From Jaapia argillacea MUCL 33604 (Eukaryota > Basidiomycota > Agaricomycetes > Jaapiales > Jaapiaceae), in contig KL197716.1 in NCBI GenBank assembly GCA_000697665.1, forward strand, positions 312,631-370,408: a DNA stretch of 57,778 bases. The letters are read 5' to 3'. Numbering within the stretch: the first letter of the stretch is position 1; each line of letters begins with the position of its first letter. Positions 34,557 through 45,229 of the stretch are shown here, in pieces. The translations under genes were made by a program, and so were the position numbers. The notes under the pieces are model-generated. The model saw nothing but the letters and a program-made list of their open reading frames with translations. It was not told the origin of the DNA and did not search any database.

Positions 34557-35150
34557 TTACCTCCGCCTCCTCCGTCTTCGCGGTCGGGGGGGGTGGAGTC
34601 TTCGATAATGGTAGTGGTTAAGAAGGAATCCAATGCTGTGGTGGTTGGTGAGGGGCTTCTGTTCGATGCTTGGTACGCCTTTATATAGGTTGTCGGTTGG
34701 GGTGTGTGTCAACTGCATTGGCCGTACGACTCTTGCTTCGTCCTCTGAAAGAAAACAAAAGAATAGGAGCGGGGATGATGGAGAGTGAGACGTACCATTC
34801 CTTTGCCCGGAACCCCCGAGCCCAGATGCAGGACAACAGCTATGCGAAGAAACAATTATTGGAACGAGACGTTGGCCGAACCAAACGCTGAGGTTTGCGT
34901 TAATCACACCCCCGGCGACGTATGCAAAATCAGGGGTTAATCGCGATATGATTCTACGAAGACTCAAAAGGAGTGAGGCTAAAAAATCTATTTGATTAAG
35001 ACCCAACGTCGTCTTGAGGTACTCACTCAAGCTCCGAGGAAAAGGTATCAAAGGAAACCATTCGCTCAGGTCGAAGGGCACAAGCGTTGAGTTTCTACCT
35101 GGTGACTGATAACTGGATTCCGGAAACGACGAATCCCACAAAGAGTCCAC
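34557..35150 (-). CDS. Uncertain hypothetical reading frame
   Basis: This 197-codon frame begins MDSLWDSSFPES. Residues ~40-90 look protein-like (LSEYLKTTLGLNQIDFLASL, FAYVAGGVINANLSVWFGQR), while the C-terminal half is Ser/Pro/His-rich, ending in an Arg run. A donor near the middle (after VWFGQRLV) may mean that only the first half is coding. No family was recognised. Confidence 0.25.
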   Translation of the reverse strand: MDSLWDSSFPESSYQSPGRNSTLVPFDLSEWFPLIPFPRSLSEYLKTTLGLNQIDFLASLLLSLRRIISRLTPDFAYVAGGVINANLSVWFGQRLVPIIVSSHSCCPASGLGGSGQRNGTSHSPSSPLLFFCFLSEDEARVVRPMQLTHTPTDNLYKGVPSIEQKPLTNHHSIGFLLNHYHYRRLHPPRPRRRRRRR

Positions 35151-36706
35151 TCGAACGGATCTTGGACGATCGGATGGTGGCTTGGCTTATTGTCCGAGAT
35201 GTAACTTTTGTGGTCTTGGACTGGAACACTGGAACGTGGGGCCAGAGTTGAACTCGGTTTCTTGAACGATGAACAATAGTCGCCAAGGCGTTCCATGTTT
35301 GACGCAATGTGATAACCAGCCGGAGGTTCGTTTGGGCCTCAGAATGGGAAACAGAAGTGTCGATTAGTTGATTGCTTCGTGTGGGAGCTTTTGTTCCTGA
35401 TAAACGGCGAGTTGCCCTATGACGAATGTACGGCGAACAATGGAACGTCCGAGGCAGATTCTTTTTGTTTGACGACGGAGCATGCTCACCTACCCTTACC
35501 CAAACACATTCCATCTTACATCTAGGACCGGAGGGGCATACAATCACGACCCGCAATGCACACCTTTTATCTTTGACAAAATTACCCGCCATTGGTGACG
35601 AGAACTGGTCCCTTTGCATCGATTGGTACAATGTCGTGAGGAATGGAGACGAGCATGGTGGAAATATGGGGTGAATAGGAATTTTCGCGGGGAGGCGTGA
35701 GGAGTGATGGGCGACGTTGGGTGACGTGGAGGGGGGGGTCCGAAATCCTGATATGCGTTCTGGAGAGAGGTGTAAAAACCCTGATTTTGATCAACATCTA
35801 AATGCCTCAAAATTAGGATTTGGCCACTTACACAGAGGTCGTTGAGCACTGCGTCTCACTTATTCCAGATCGAAGCCTAATCAAACCGTTGTGTTCATAC
35901 TTCAGAAACTAAGTCCTCGGGTTGTCTTGTCGACAAAGGAGTACGTGGACCAGAGTCCGTCCATCAGTTGGAGCATGTACGTCGACATATCTCGATCTGT
36001 AATCTCGAGGGAGATTCAGATGAGATATGTTGAGGTACACGTATGATGTACTTGCGCGGGGTAGATGGGTGACGGGGCCCGGCAAGGGATGAGAAAGGGT
36101 TGTAGCGGGTTGTGAGCAGAGGAGGAACCATAGCGCAACGCATTGGGGGAGGGTAGATTAGGAGGGTTCGCGGCGGGAGGTGATGTAACAGGGAGAGTGT
36201 TACGAGGGGTAGGGTTAGGAGACTTGGCGAGGAGGTACGTCAGATTGATTTCATCAGGGGCCTCGAGCGAAGACGAATTGGCGTCCGTCGATCATAGGCC
36301 CACGAGGTGTGGGGCGGAATTATCATGATCATGATGGATGATCATGAACTCTGATGAAATCGCATGGAACCGGGTTGTGGTCCGTGCGCAGCTGAGGGGT
36401 TTGGGCAGTCGACTTGGAGGATTTGGTGGAAGGTGGCGGTGAAAGGATTTATGAAGGGTGAGCTGTTGACGAAGGAGCAGAGCTAGATGAACGTCGACTC
36501 TTCGAGGAATTGAGGTGGAGGAAGCGAAAGGAGGAAGTCGACATGTCGGCATTACCCCGCATGGGCCGGTCTGGACAACGTGGCAACTGAACAGCGAAAG
36601 CAGCGCCCGCTCCGTTCCATTTCACCCGACGCTCCTTTCCTCCTCCTCCTTCCTCCCTTTCCTCCTCTTCCTTCTCCTCCTCGTCCTTCCTGGCTTGCGT
36701 CGCACA
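35151..36706. other. No supported gene
   Basis: Short frames only. The block at 35950-36045 is the partner of the repeat near 32949. The last ~200 bases are pyrimidine-rich (TCCTCCTCCTTCCTCCC), as is common just upstream of fungal start codons, and probably form the leader of the next gene. Confidence 0.4.
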
Positions 36707-39700
36707 ATGTCGTCCTCACCAACCCCCGACCCCCAAATCCAAACAAAATCCTCCCGTTCCTCCTCCCAATCTACCGGTTCCTCAATTCCAATCCGTCCAA
36801 ACCCACACCCATACGCCATAAAAACGACATCCACAGCTCTCCTCGCTCGATCCAACTCTTCCGGGCATAACATCTCCAGTACGACCAAGCACAACTACGT
36901 GCCCCTCTCCCCCTCTTCATCCGCTTCTACTTTTGGAGTGGGGAGGCATGGGAGGAAGGATAGTGGTGATGTTGGCAAGAGTGGTAGTAGTGCGTCTGGA
37001 GGGGCTGGGGGAGGGGGAGGGGCGTTTGGTGGGATACCGATGGATTATACTAAAGGTTCTATTGGGAGTCATCGGTATTCAAGATCGGGCGATAACTCCG
37101 TTTATCAACAACGAGACCGACGCGATACTCGTCGCCAGGGAGAAAGCGAAAGGGATAAAGGAAGAGAAAGTCCAAGGCCTTTACCGACACCACCCATGTT
37201 CCCTACTCATAACCCCTCCGATTCACTCGAAGAATTGAATTTTGGGTTCCCGACTGTTACGAGCGACACTCCTATTTCGTTGGGTAGGAGGAGTGGGAGA
37301 GCGAGTTTGGGGAAATTGGCTACTGCTAGTCAGACGAGTTTGAACTCGCAGCAGACGAACTTGACGGATTCATCTTTGACGAACTTGACGTCGTCATCCC
37401 AAACGGACCTCACTTCACTCTCTTCAACGACGTTCACATCATCACCTACATCCTCCGCAGCCAACTACCCCCCAACTCCTTACACCCAATCCCCTCCTTC
37501 CCCCGCTCCCTCCGCTCCCATGCCTTCAGCGAAACGCGACCTCCCTTCCCCACCACCCCGCTCCAACTCCCCTACCAAACGCGAGTTACCTACCCCTCCT
37601 CAAAGAGTCTCACCTCAACCCAACAGACTCTCTCCTTCACCCATCCCATCCTTCCCCACAGACCTCCCTCCGAACCCCAAATTATGGACTCCAACTCAGG
37701 TCGCTGCGTACCTCTGTGCGAGTTTGGGTGATCAATTTGGGCAACCTGAAATGCGGCTGGAGGTGGAGATTGAAGGAGGACATGGAGAAGTCGTCGATCT
37801 TGAGAGAGAGAAAGTGGAGAAGGAGATGGTGGAGTATGTGCTTGGGAATAGGATTGGAGGGAGGGTGTTTTTGAGGTTGGGAGAGGGCGATTTGGATGGG
37901 TATGTCGTCTTTTGTTCTCTCTTTCTGCTTTTTTATAGGGTGTTCTTTGGTTGGCTGTCGTTCGTTCTTCTTTCATCCTCGTTCGTTCGTTCATCCATGC
38001 AATCATCCATACCACCCACCGCCGTTCATTGATCCATCCATCCATCCATCCTCGTTCATTCATTCATTCATCATCCTCGAACCCTAACTAACCCCCAAAC
38101 CCAACAGGTTCGAATACCGCCAAACTCTCTTATCAGCTTCTAGGAATCTGAGGCAGGGGGTTATTAAAGGGAGGATATGGGGTGGTGGATTGGGCGTTGT
38201 TAGGGATGGAGATGAAGGTGGTTCGTCACCCATACTCGACGGAGGGTCTCCCATACTCGCCGGCGGAGCTTCCGGTTCGCCCATCCTAAGTGAATCCCCT
38301 CCGCTAGTCGGTTCACCTGTACTTGGGGGCGACAAGAACTTGATTGAGGAACCACCCCTGTTTACCAACCACGGATGGAACTCGTCTTCTTCCTCGTTTT
38401 CGGAGGATGGGAGGGGGAAAGGAAGAGGACCGAAGATTGTGAAGATGAAATTGAAGAATCCGGAAGATGTGGTTGATGGGAGTATGATTGGGAGGTTGAC
38501 TGCTAGTGCTTTGGGAATTGCGGAGGGTGAAGTTGGTGCTGGTGGGCATGGGAGGAGTGGGAGTGTTGGTGCCAAGGCTGGTGGGAATGGGGTTCCGTTC
38601 ACTGGTCATGCTAATGGGAATTCGACTGGCTTCACCGCTCATGCGAACGGAAGTTCGAGTTCTCTTGGTCGTGAACCCACCTCGAATAAAGTGAGGAATA
38701 TGGTGGAGACGTTTGAGAGGAAGAGGAGTGAGAGTGTTAGTAGTTCTTCTAGTGTTTCTAGTTATGGTGGGGAGGAAGGGAGGAGGTCTCCGAATAAGTT
38801 GGTTTTCACAGGTGAGTCAACTCGGATCGAGGTTGCGTTTGGGATGGGGTGGTTGACGAATGGCGTTTTTTTTTGTAGGGGAAGGTCCGGGTAGGTTCGT
38901 GTTTGGAGGAGAGGGGAGTCCGACGAAGAGTGGGTTTGGGAGGTTGGGGAGGAATGGGAGTGTTGGTGGGGAGGGGAGGGTTAGTAGGAATGGGAGTGAT
39001 GAAGGGTTGGCAGGAGGAGGGAGTCCGAGGAAAGGAGGGAAGGGGAGACCTTTACCTGACCCTCCTGCTCATCCTTCTATCCTGCCTGAAGTTGGTCCTG
39101 GGTTGGCGGAGACTGGTGTGGGATTGGATGTTGGTGGTGTGAAAGGACTAGCGGAGACGACGGCTCCCCTCCCTCCTTCTTCCGACTCTGTCAAACCCGA
39201 AGAATCTACGAAACCCAAGGTCGAAGAGTCTACGAAACTCGGACCCAACCCCGAAGAAGAAGAACCTACAGTTGAAGAACTCCTCGCCTCCCAACCTCAT
39301 CCCGTGTCAAGTTTACCAGGTTCGTGGAATTGGGGAGCGAGAGCTTGGGAGGAGATGGATGCTTTGGCTGGTGTTACTGTTAAACGTGCGCCTGTTGAAC
39401 CTGGAGCGAAGGGTCAAGAGGGCGGAGAGGAGAAGGAGAAGGGAGTTTATAAGACTTTTGGGAGGAGTTCGAAGGGCAAGGGGAAGATGTTGGGAGAGGG
39501 AGGTGGGAGGGAGGAGAGGAGGGTCGTCACTGCTATCTTTGCGCCTTCTGTTGAGAAGGGAGAGGTGGTTGAGACGCGTGAAGATGTTGAGGATGGGTCT
39601 GCTCAAGTCCATTTGAACGGGTCGGCGAAACAGGATGGTTTGGTTGGTGAGGAAGAGGTGGAACGGAGACGGCAGAGCGAAGCTGATTTGCAAGCTGAGA

Positions 39701-40131
39701 TTGTGAGGACTCGGGGTTTGCTTGAGGTGTTTGGGGAGAGGTTGGTTGAGGTTGAGAGGAAAGTTGGGGAGTTGGAAGGGGTCATGGCTGCGAAGAGCCA
39801 GAGTGAGGTTGTGGAGGTGCAAGTTGGGGTTGGAGCGGAGGTTAAGCAGAAGGCAGAGCAGGAGGTTCAGGTCACTCCCTCGCCTATCGAAGAACCCACG
39901 CCGAATGACCAGGAGAAGGAGAAGAAGAAGACTCGCGCTGTCGTTCCTTCGCGTAACCCATCTTTCCTGGCTAGGACGTTGAGGCATCTCTACTCGAGCC
40001 CGAAGAAGCAAGAGAGGTTGTCGGAGAATATGGAGGTGTCGGATATACCTTCGTATATGCTATGGGTTGGGTTGGGAGTGTGTGCGGTTGTGCTTAATGT
40101 CGTTGTTAGGAAGTTAAGGGGGAGGCGGTAG
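36707..40131 (+). CDS. Large protein with a SAM-like domain, coiled coil and C-terminal membrane anchor
   Basis: Three exons (36707-37899, 38108-38811, 38879-40131) give about 1049 residues. The N-terminal ~320 residues are Ser/Thr/Pro-rich with several proline-rich motifs (RPLPTPP, RDLPSPPP, KRELPTPP) that could bind SH3 domains. A SAM-like domain follows at about 325-420, from LWTPTQVAAYLCASLG to GRVFLRLGEGDLDG across the first intron and FEYRQTLLSASRNLRQGVIK, with an acidic insertion in its middle. A coiled coil near 890-940 (RRRQSEADLQAEIVRTRGLL) and a single C-terminal hydrophobic helix (YMLWVGLGVCAVVLNVVV) before KLRGRR suggest a tail-anchored membrane adaptor, perhaps at the ER or cell cortex. 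The ATG at 36707 was chosen because upstream sequence is a pyrimidine-rich leader. Confidence 0.8.
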
Positions 40132-40790
40132 GCGAGTTGAGTTGTTGGTGAAGGTGAGTTTTAGCGTTCTTTGGTCTACACGATCGACCAACGCTCACGG
40201 TTCGATGGTGGTTTAGCTTTCTCGGTCGACCCGCTGCCAAACAATACATCTGTCTATGGTGTCCATATACATACACGTCGTTCCTCAATCTCGATTCACG
40301 ACTTCTCACGATGCTTTACGACTTTACGACCTTCTTCATCGCTCGATCCGTTTCTTTCATTGATCACGGACATACATGATAACATCCACCTCTTGATTCT
40401 CTTCCCACTCCTCGACTCCCAAGTTTCGTTCACAGTTTAATCTCGACTCTCGATTCTCCTGTCGTTGAATCCCCATCCCGTACCGTGAAGAGTCGACCCC
40501 GTTTTTGTTCTGACTTCCTGTTGTCATATATCCTACGTTCTTTTACTCGTACTTAGCCCCTAAAGTTTGTTCTTGTGCCGTATAGTAGTTACGTTTGGAG
40601 CGTTTGGTGGTAACTTATTGTAAAGGAGTGTTTTGTGGTTGGTAGTGAATTCAATACATGTGCTGGTGGAAATGTTGGGAAGGTGGGATGCAAGGTGGGA
40701 TGTGGTTCGTCAGTAAGGCTCCACTGATGTCATGAAATCGTCCCTCTTAAGGTGGGATGGTCCCTCCGTCGATCTCGTCATTCATCAATA

Positions 40791-41286
40791 ATGTCTCCAG
40801 TGAGTCCCTCTGTCCTTGGAAGTATACGAGACGGTGGGTTGAATGAGAATCCACTCGGTTCAGAAAAAGATAAAATCCAAGCAGGGTGAGCCCATCGAAG
40901 TCGGAGATAAAGTCGTTGTACCCTTCAGAGGGAAAGCGTGAGGGTGTGGTAAGTTCATGTCTCCCTCCAACAGCACGGCTATTCAGCCTCGGACATGCCT
41001 CTGGCGTGGCGTCGCTAGGTGGAAGCTGTCATCACTAGCAAAGATGATATGGACAAGGCGGAGGAGTTGGACGTGACAGTCAAGAACCCACCCAAGGTGA
41101 ATAGGCTGAACTTGACGAACTGAGAACGTGCTAAGTCACTGTGTGGTAAAAGGTTGTATTCACTGATCAGGTGTGCCAATATCGTTCTACGTATGTGATG
41201 AATGGTGGGGAAACTGACTAGGGGTTTGACAGCATGGACACACCGTCTCTCATAATCCTGGGACCCTAACGCATGTCGAGGACTGA
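40791..41286 (+). pseudogene. HVA1/DUF2945-type Tudor-like small protein, frame apparently broken
   Basis: Three coding segments in order match this small fungal family: GEPIEVGDKVVVPFRGK (exon from 40864), VEAVITSKDDMDKAEELD continuing VTVKNPPK (about 41020-41096), and HGHTVSHNPGTLTHVED ending in TGA at 41284-41286. The likely start is ATGTCTCCA at 40791 followed by a GTGAGT donor. I could not join the segments in one frame: after PFRGK the frame meets TGA, although KREGV is present one base out of phase before a GTAAGT donor, and the exon before HGHTV does not splice in phase. Either the gene has one or two small indels, or I missed a short exon. Confidence 0.6.
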
Positions 41287-42330
41287 TCTTCCGTGAAACT
41301 TCACTGTGTCAGTGGTGGTGTGGCAAGGAAATAGTTGTGGAACGCTGCAAGTATCGTCGCGGGTCAATGGAGCTGGTTTCCAGTTTCTAAACCTGCAGAA
41401 TGAAATTCCGTATCCATCCTGAGGGCACGTCGATCGAATGTCGGAACGGTAAGGTGAAGCGCCTGCCGGGGACTAGGAGGTGGAACGAGTTCCAGGTCCA
41501 GTCAATCGAATACGATGTAGAAGCGAGTATGTCCATCCACACACCCACGCACCCGCCGGAAGGGACTCGCTCCCTGTTGTGCTCGGCGCCTGGTACCCCC
41601 GTCAGGCCCTCAAGAGCCCTCAAGAGCCCTCAGGATTGCCTCCCACACTACCGTCCGCTTTGCGCCTGGATGTCCCAGCTTCCAGGCGTCTCCGATGAGC
41701 TCATCTGCGCCGATCCTCTTATTGTTCGAGGAATCAAGCTCAAACAAAGTTTTGATAGCCTGCCCATCCTTTTTGTTTCGGCGCCGCCCTGATTTCCCGG
41801 TGAGAACTGATCTTCCGACGATGATGTTTCCTGTCCGACAGAATATGTCAGGACGAGGTAGGTAGGCCCCGGGTGGGTGGTGAAGTCGCGAATGTCAGGT
41901 CCTGCCGATGAACCGCGTGATTGTCTTGGTGAAGCCGTGACAACGTATCGATAGACTTTGCCGCGGCTTTTTGTTCTCATTCTCTTCTTCCGGTCTTACA
42001 TTTTCCTCCCTGCCCCGGACTGCGACATGGGCTCATTTATCGCAGTATCATTTCCAACATCGCTTGGGTCTGTCTCAGAACGGCTCAGAACCTGTTCCTT
42101 GCGATGCCCATCTTATTGTGTGCAAAACGTGACATTTGTATGTTCGTTCTACGACACCTTCCCAATCAGGCAGGAGCTCCGAAGCAGACAAAGACGACAT
42201 ACCTGTGGTCTTACTCGGCTATAATACTTATTGTCTTCTCCCTCCGGAACGACAAAACACCTGCTGAACCCGTTCGGCAACATGAGCTTTGCTAAGGCAC
42301 CGGAATATGAGGGGAGGTAGGCACCGCATG
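41287..42330. other. No supported gene
   Basis: A 130-codon plus-strand frame at 41400-41792 (MKFRIHPEGTSIECRNGKVK) is not recognised and shows a local GAGCCCTCAA triplicate repeat near 41609-41634. The remainder is probably the upstream region of the pheromone gene. Confidence 0.35.
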
Positions 42331-42338
42331 TATAAAAG
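42331..42338 (+). promoter_or_regulatory. TATA box of the pheromone precursor gene
   Basis: TATAAAAG stands 87 nt upstream of the ATG at 42425, followed by a C/T/A-rich leader (TCACCAACCAATCCACATCC). A strong TATA box and a short leader fit a small, highly expressed gene. Confidence 0.6.
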
Positions 42339-42424
42339 GGAGACCGACGAGCAGCTAACCTCACCAACCAATCCACATCCATTTCATCGTCTCTTCAGTC
42401 TTCCTTATCATCCTCATTCTTACA

Positions 42425-42598
42425 ATGGATACCTTCTTCACCACCACCATCATCGAGGACGTCACCCCCATCGACCGTGAGGACGGTGGAGGTGGAGGCA
42501 ACTCTTACTGCGTCGTCTGCAACACCACCCCGATCAACACACCCACCAACGAGGAGGACGGTGGAGGGGGAGGAAACTCCTACTGCATCGTGGCCTAG
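42425..42598 (+). CDS. Lipopeptide mating-pheromone precursor with two core repeats and a CaaX end
   Basis: This is a 57-residue intron-free frame. It ends in the CaaX box CIVA and stop, the signal for farnesylation of Cys54, removal of the last three residues and carboxyl methylation, as in basidiomycete pheromone precursors. The core EDGGGGGNSYC occurs twice: first followed by VVC in the interior, then by IVA at the end. Acidic pairs (RED, EED) just before each Gly run fit the charged N-terminal processing site of these precursors. The mature peptide would be near GGGGGNSYC-farnesyl. Such peptides bind STE3-type receptors. No receptor gene is visible in the window, so the gene may be part of a B/PR mating locus beyond it or an unlinked pheromone-like gene. 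Confidence 0.85.
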   Translation: MDTFFTTTIIEDVTPIDREDGGGGGNSYCVVCNTTPINTPTNEEDGGGGGNSYCIVA

Positions 42599-43372
42599 AT
42601 GGCGCGATCTTTAACTTATTCGACTTCTACATTCGTGGGTTACCTCGCTTGACTTTCCCTGGTCTTCGTTTTGTTGATAAGCCACCCGACGACTGTAGGA
42701 CATTCATTTGTATTTGGACTCACCAACGCATATTTGTGGGGGACGGAGCGGGTCGAAATGCGGCGTGCACAATTCCGCCAGCATCGTTTGTTATTCATTT
42801 CCTGTATTTGGAGGGCTTCGGAGGATGGGGTCGGGAGATGGATAGGCGTGTAAATTCCGCCTAGTGGGAGGGTGTATCATTATTCGTTCTTCAGCAATCA
42901 TTGTATTTCGCCGCATGCGACAAGATATCTTCACAACATCTCGTTTTCGAATGTAAGAGGCGTGAGGGTTGACCATCCAAAGCTATTACATTTTGATTGA
43001 CCGTGTGTAGATGACGTGAACATGACAATGGATTGAATTCGCGCCTCCGCCAGATCGATAGACCAACGGCACAGGGAACCCACATCCGTCGTCTGGTGAA
43101 GTTCTTCCGGTGATGGTCCGCCGTGGTGAGAGCTTGAGCGTACCGGTCAATTTTTTAAGCCGCCGAACCGGCTTGCGATGGAAGAGTCAACGGTCTTCGC
43201 TACGTGCAAGACTAGGACATCTTCATAGAAGATAAATCTGAAGCGAAGGCGTGTGAGTGATAATCGGAATTAAAACTAGGGTAGCAACTGGTGAACGTAC
43301 CGCTGAACCTAGCGCGAGGCACCGATCTAAGGTCCAAGAAAATGCGAGACGGAAATCATCTGCCGAGGGGCA
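42599..43372. other. No supported gene
   Basis: This stretch is the 3' flank of the pheromone gene and the region after HUS1, which is convergent with it. No motif or repeat was recognised, and no second CaaX peptide frame was seen. Confidence 0.4.
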
Positions 43373-44800
43373 TCAAAGCCCTCCATCGTCTAGGAGGGCT
43401 GGGACGTAAAAAGTCAGGACTCCTCCAGCATCTGCGACGTCGCCGATGTAAACGTAGAGGATCAAGCAGTGATTGTGACATATACCTGTAACGAAAACTT
43501 GAGAATGATAGGGGAAAGGGTGAAAGAGACCAATACCAACAAGCGATCGTAGCGTTCGAAACAACATGACTGTTCAAGAATTTGAGGAAACTCTTGATCG
43601 ACACCGTGACGCTGTATATCCGATTTCGATCTTTGTCCTTTTCTTGTTGAACTGTTTCCTCGTCAACGAGGGCCTTCTCTTTCCCTTTTCCTTTGCTCCT
43701 GGCTTTACCTCGAGCGGCGCCTGGTTCTGCGTCGGATTCCGGTTCAGTTTCGGAACCTGAAGGTGGGTCGACTTCCGCTGCCTTGGAGATGTTAGCAGAT
43801 TCGTCCCCGTCCTCGTCTCGGGCTGACCGGCAAAAAGAGTCAGGCACGCTCAGTAGGAAGCCTTCCCATCGATTCATCCGACGAACTCACCCATCTTAGG
43901 AACCACACAGTTCTCCCATCTGACTTGAACGCCAACGCCAACCGTCTTCACACCCATCTCAAAGATTCCACTGTTCGAAGCAGAGATTACGAGAGTTTGA
44001 GAAAGCTGTTTCAGGTGATCCGTGGGAGGGCGGAGATTGGGGAGAGGGGGTAGGAGGATGTGGACCTATAAAAAAGGGTATTAAGTAACAGATGCTAGAG
44101 TGGACGAATGAGACAGACATCTGGTTCGGGACATAAGGGCTCTGTCAGCCTTTTCACGTCGGCTGGTTTCAGAACCTCGATGTTCACGTCGTAATTTAAA
44201 CTTTTTCGCCGACCCTGGCGCGTGGTACCAGTGAGTTCGAACGTTAGGACAGCCTATCAACGACACCACAGTCAAGGAAGGGACATCAATGTCTGGGCGG
44301 AGTGGCACTTGAGTATAGAGATGAGACATACTTGATCGTTTTTCTTCGCCAGTTTCATGATGACATCGTCTGAGCCTCCTCCACTAATACCATTCGTGGC
44401 ACCACCCATCGCACTGACAATCCCACCCAGAGCTTGGAGCAGAGAACCCGAGGCCAGCGACAGGGTGATAACGTTCTCGGCATTAGATTGAATGCGGTAT
44501 GAGGTGAATATTGAGGGTACTTTGATTTGGCTGAGGGTGGCGCCAAAGTTCAAGTAAAAGATTACGGCAAGATGCAGACAAGACGTACGACCAAACTTGT
44601 ATCCCTCCTTCATTGACATCGCTGTTGCAGATGATATGCATCTCTGTCGGGGTAAACTTGATGATACATTTCTTCTGGAGCTTCTCGATTGCCTGGATAA
44701 TTCCTGGACGCGACCATATCAAGCGACCAGTTTACCGGGGAAAGAAGTTGCACTCACGGTGGAAGGTTGTGGGGCTATCGATGCATGCTCTGAATCGCAT
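43373..44800 (-). CDS. HUS1: Checkpoint clamp subunit Hus1 (9-1-1 complex)
   Basis: Seven exons (44758-44800, 44589-44703, 44332-44530, 44119-44253, 43891-44065, 43541-43822, 43373-43485) join in phase to 353 residues. Hus1 forms the PCNA-like Rad9-Rad1-Hus1 ring loaded at damaged DNA to activate the checkpoint kinase. Matching family stretches are IIQAIEKLQKKCIIKFTPTE, NSDVNEGGIQVWSQIKVPSI, YRIQSNAENVITLSLASGSL, KKNDQAVLTFELTG, DVKRLTEPLCPEPDVHILLP and the C-terminal YVYIGDVADAGGVLTFYVPA. An insert of about 50 acidic and basic residues (GSETEPESDAEPGAARGKAR) sits between the DNA-clamp strands, making it longer than human Hus1. The donor of the last intron is GTTGGT, weaker than the rest but the only one that keeps the frame. 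Confidence 0.92.
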
Positions 44801-45229
44801 ATTCGTAGGCGACAGAAATTGGTGGCGATTGTCTCAAGTTCAGGAGAATAAGTTCGCTGAATGGTGGTCAACAGCAGGATTGCCGGGCGCTAGCCTCTTG
44901 CCAGGGTGTGACATGGGTCCATGTGATCTCGTCACGCGTTTCCTCGCCCGAACAACACCACTATCTCGCTTTGCCTCATGTTCCGCACTCATCATCCTAC
45001 AATTTCTTGCCTCGAGTCTTTTTTTCGAAGTTGATACCTCGCCAGCAAATTTTGCTGCTCCCCGGAAGGCGGGACACTGACGAACTAGCCACCGCCCCAC
45101 TTGGAGGAGTGGTACGACCGGGACAAGCAGGTTCGACTTCCGCCAAGTTGGTGAGCGCTAATTAGTGCTCTCGTTCTCTTAAGATCTTCGATAGACATAC
45201 TGAAATGACTGGTGGATCAGGCATATAAC
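44801..45229. other. Divergent intergenic region between HUS1 and F-box copy C
   Basis: About 430 bp with no recognised element, expected to hold the promoters of both genes. Confidence 0.4.

Noticed and set aside
37590-38063. Minus-strand frame rich in Asn, Glu and Arg with MNER-type repeats
   Set aside because: It runs antisense to coding exon 1 and the first intron of the SAM-like gene; the repeats come from TCCATCCATCC and TTCATTCATTC microsatellite sequence in the intron.
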